Notes under the pieces: model-generated
The model's input: the letters and a program-made list of their open reading frames with translations, nothing else
Database searches by the model: none
Told to the model about the DNA's origin: nothing
Part shown: positions 5,911 through 7,305 of the stretch, one piece after another
How the letters are laid out: every line of letters begins with the position of its first letter
Position numbering within the stretch: the stretch's first letter is position 1
Program-made: the position numbers and the translations under genes
Source: Pseudomonadota bacterium
GTDB taxonomy: Bacteria; Pseudomonadota; Alphaproteobacteria; Rhizobiales; Rhizobiaceae
Direction of reading: 5' to 3'
Assembly: GCA_023388675.1 (NCBI GenBank)
Contig: JAEWFU010000186.1
Location: 1-7,305 of the forward strand
Length of the DNA: 7,305 nucleotides

Positions 5911-7305
5911 ATGGGGGCTTCAGACACGCTTCGCCTTGCCATTCGCTTTTCGTTTCGCGAGATGCGAGGCGGGCTTTCGGGATTCCTGATCTTCATAACC
6001 TGCATCGCGCTGGGCGTAGCGGCCATAGGCGGCATCAACTCGGTCGCGCGGGCGATCACCGTCGGCGTCGAATCGCAGGGGCAGGAGTTGCTCGGGGGCG
6101 ACATCCGCTTCCAGCTCATCCACCGCGAGGTCGATGAACGGGAGCGCGCTTTCCTCGATGAACTGGGCGAGGTGGCGCAAAGCGCCAACATGCGCTCCAT
6201 GGCGCGGCTTGCCGACGGTTCCGACCAGACGCTGGTCGAGGTCAAGGCGGTGGACGGGCTCTATCCGCTCTACGGCGCGTTCGTTGCCGAGCCTGCCCTG
6301 CCGCTCGATGACATCCTCGCGGAAGCCGGCGGCATCCATGGCGCCGCGACGGCAGACATCCTGTTCGACAGGCTCGGCCTCTCGATCGGCGACCGGGTCA
6401 GTCTGGGCAATGTGGAATTCGAGCTGCGCGCCCAGGTGGTCAGCGAGCCGGATGCGATCTCGGACGGGTTCGGCCTTGCGCCCCGGCTCATGGTGTCGCT
6501 CGACGGGCTACGGGCCTCGGGGCTGATACAGCCGGGAAGCCTCGTGGAACATGCCTACAAGGTGAAGCTGCCGGAGCCGACCAGCGAAGCCGCCTTGCGG
6601 CAAATCTCGGAGCGCGCGACCGAAGCGTTTCCCGAAGCCGGCTGGAGCATACGCTCGCGCACCAACGCAGCGCCGGCGCTTTCATCCAATGTCGAACGGT
6701 TCTCGCAATTCCTGACGCTGGTCGGGCTGACGGCGCTGGTCGTCGGCGGTGTCGGTGTCGCCAACGCGGTGCGTGCCTATCTCGACAGCAAGCGCGGCGT
6801 GATCGCGACCTTCAAGAGCCTCGGCGCTTCGGGGCGTTTCGTCTTCACCGTCTATCTGGTCCAGATCCTGGCGATAGCCGGGATCGGCATCGTCATCGGG
6901 CTGGTGCTGGGCGCATTGATGCCGCTCGCGGCCGGCGCGATGCTGTCCTCGGTGCTACCGGTGCCGGCGGCTGGCGGTCTCTATCCCGGCGCGCTCGGCC
7001 TAGCGGCGCTGTTCGGCGTGCTGGTGACACTGGCATTCGCCCTGCTGCCGCTGGGCCGTGCACGCGACGTTCCGGCCACGGCACTATTCCGCGAGATGGG
7101 GTTCGATCCCCGCGGCCTGCCGCGCCCGTTCTATATCGTTGCGACGCTTGCGGTCGCCGTCACGCTGGCGGCGCTTGCCGTCTGGACGTCGACCGACCGG
7201 CGCATCGCGATCATCTTCGTCGGTGCGGTGATCTTCGCGTTCCTGGTGCTGCGCCTTGTCGCGTCCGTCGTTCAATGGCTGGCGCGCCGAAGCCCACGCG
7301 TGCGC
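5911..7305 (+). CDS. ybbP: ABC transporter permease, YbbP (FtsX-like) family, 3' end beyond the window
   Basis: I translated this frame by hand from the ATG at 5911. It is open for 465 codons to the right edge with no stop; relatives run to roughly 800-850 residues, so about half is visible. The visible part has an N-terminal membrane helix (about 24-45, FLIFITCIALGVAAIGGI), then a large periplasmic domain (about 46-262) that begins GQELLGGDIRFQ, a typical MacB-like periplasmic core. An FtsX-type membrane block follows, with helices at about 266-288, 313-340 and 358-382. It contains VGGVGVANAVRAYLDSKR and the coupling segment IATFKSLGAS. Two further helices lie at about 407-426 and 432-455. 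Such permeases have two FtsX blocks, so a second one should follow. The product is the membrane partner of the ATPase upstream and, by the E. coli precedent, functionally linked to the divergent esterase. The substrate is not deducible from sequence. Confidence 0.92.
   Translation, partial: MGASDTLRLAIRFSFREMRGGLSGFLIFITCIALGVAAIGGINSVARAITVGVESQGQELLGGDIRFQLIHREVDERERAFLDELGEVAQSANMRSMARLADGSDQTLVEVKAVDGLYPLYGAFVAEPALPLDDILAEAGGIHGAATADILFDRLGLSIGDRVSLGNVEFELRAQVVSEPDAISDGFGLAPRLMVSLDGLRASGLIQPGSLVEHAYKVKLPEPTSEAALRQISERATEAFPEAGWSIRSRTNAAPALSSNVERFSQFLTLVGLTALVVGGVGVANAVRAYLDSKRGVIATFKSLGASGRFVFTVYLVQILAIAGIGIVIGLVLGALMPLAAGAMLSSVLPVPAAGGLYPGALGLAALFGVLVTLAFALLPLGRARDVPATALFREMGFDPRGLPRPFYIVATLAVAVTLAALAVWTSTDRRIAIIFVGAVIFAFLVLRLVASVVQWLARRSPRVR

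Noticed and set aside
5235..6245. A 336-codon minus-strand frame across ybbA and ybbP.
   Set aside because: It is antisense to intact Walker motifs and a continuous permease frame. The composition is typical of a shadow frame.
1..7305. Defence, CRISPR, prophage or mobile-element system.
   Set aside because: I saw no repeat-spacer pattern, transposase, integrase, tRNA-flanked island or composition break. Every sizeable gene belongs to a familiar core or conserved family.

Overview
The window is GC-rich chromosomal DNA of an alphaproteobacterium, most likely a Hyphomicrobiales (Rhizobiales) member of the Phyllobacteriaceae/Brucellaceae type. The assignment rests on protein character. The RlmN reads almost like the Brucella/Mesorhizobium protein, with the same length and the same C-terminus. 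An IalB-family secreted protein and a COG5350-type phosphatase, both typical of this group, lie nearby. Genes are densely packed, all complete reading frames are intact, and there are no rRNA or tRNA genes, insertion sequences, CRISPR arrays or other mobile DNA.

Layout, left to right. Positions 1-229 (minus) hold the first 76 residues of a small membrane protein that runs off the left edge; its proposed TTG start overlaps the rlmN stop. Positions 226-1458 (minus) are rlmN, the dual 23S rRNA/tRNA adenine-C2 methyltransferase. A clear intrinsic terminator (1586-1609) separates it from the upstream minus-strand gene, a secreted IalB-family protein (1632-2135). A 253-base intergenic stretch (2136-2388) follows, with an AT-rich patch and a short direct repeat upstream of ialB. 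Then comes a compact minus-strand cluster, transcribed from right to left: thpR (RNA 2',3'-cyclic phosphodiesterase, 3789-4385), a pterin-4a-carbinolamine dehydratase (3487-3783), a cysteine-dependent protein phosphatase (2830-3408) and a DUF1232 membrane protein (2389-2784). Next is an exported SGNH esterase of the TesA type (4494-5138, minus). It is transcribed divergently from an ABC ATPase (5202-5900, plus) and its large permease (5911 to the right edge, plus, incomplete).

How the genes fit together. The esterase/ATPase/permease group at the right is the tesA-ybbA-ybbP arrangement known from E. coli. It suggests an inner-membrane ABC machine working with a periplasmic lipase/esterase. The thpR-dehydratase-phosphatase-DUF1232 run is probably one transcript, but its members have no obvious shared pathway. 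rlmN and the small membrane gene are probably co-transcribed.

I looked for an undescribed system and did not find one. This is an ordinary core-genome neighbourhood. The more interesting points are the tesA/ybbAP divergent unit, the repeat-bearing region upstream of ialB, and the thpR-led operon of unrelated enzymes.
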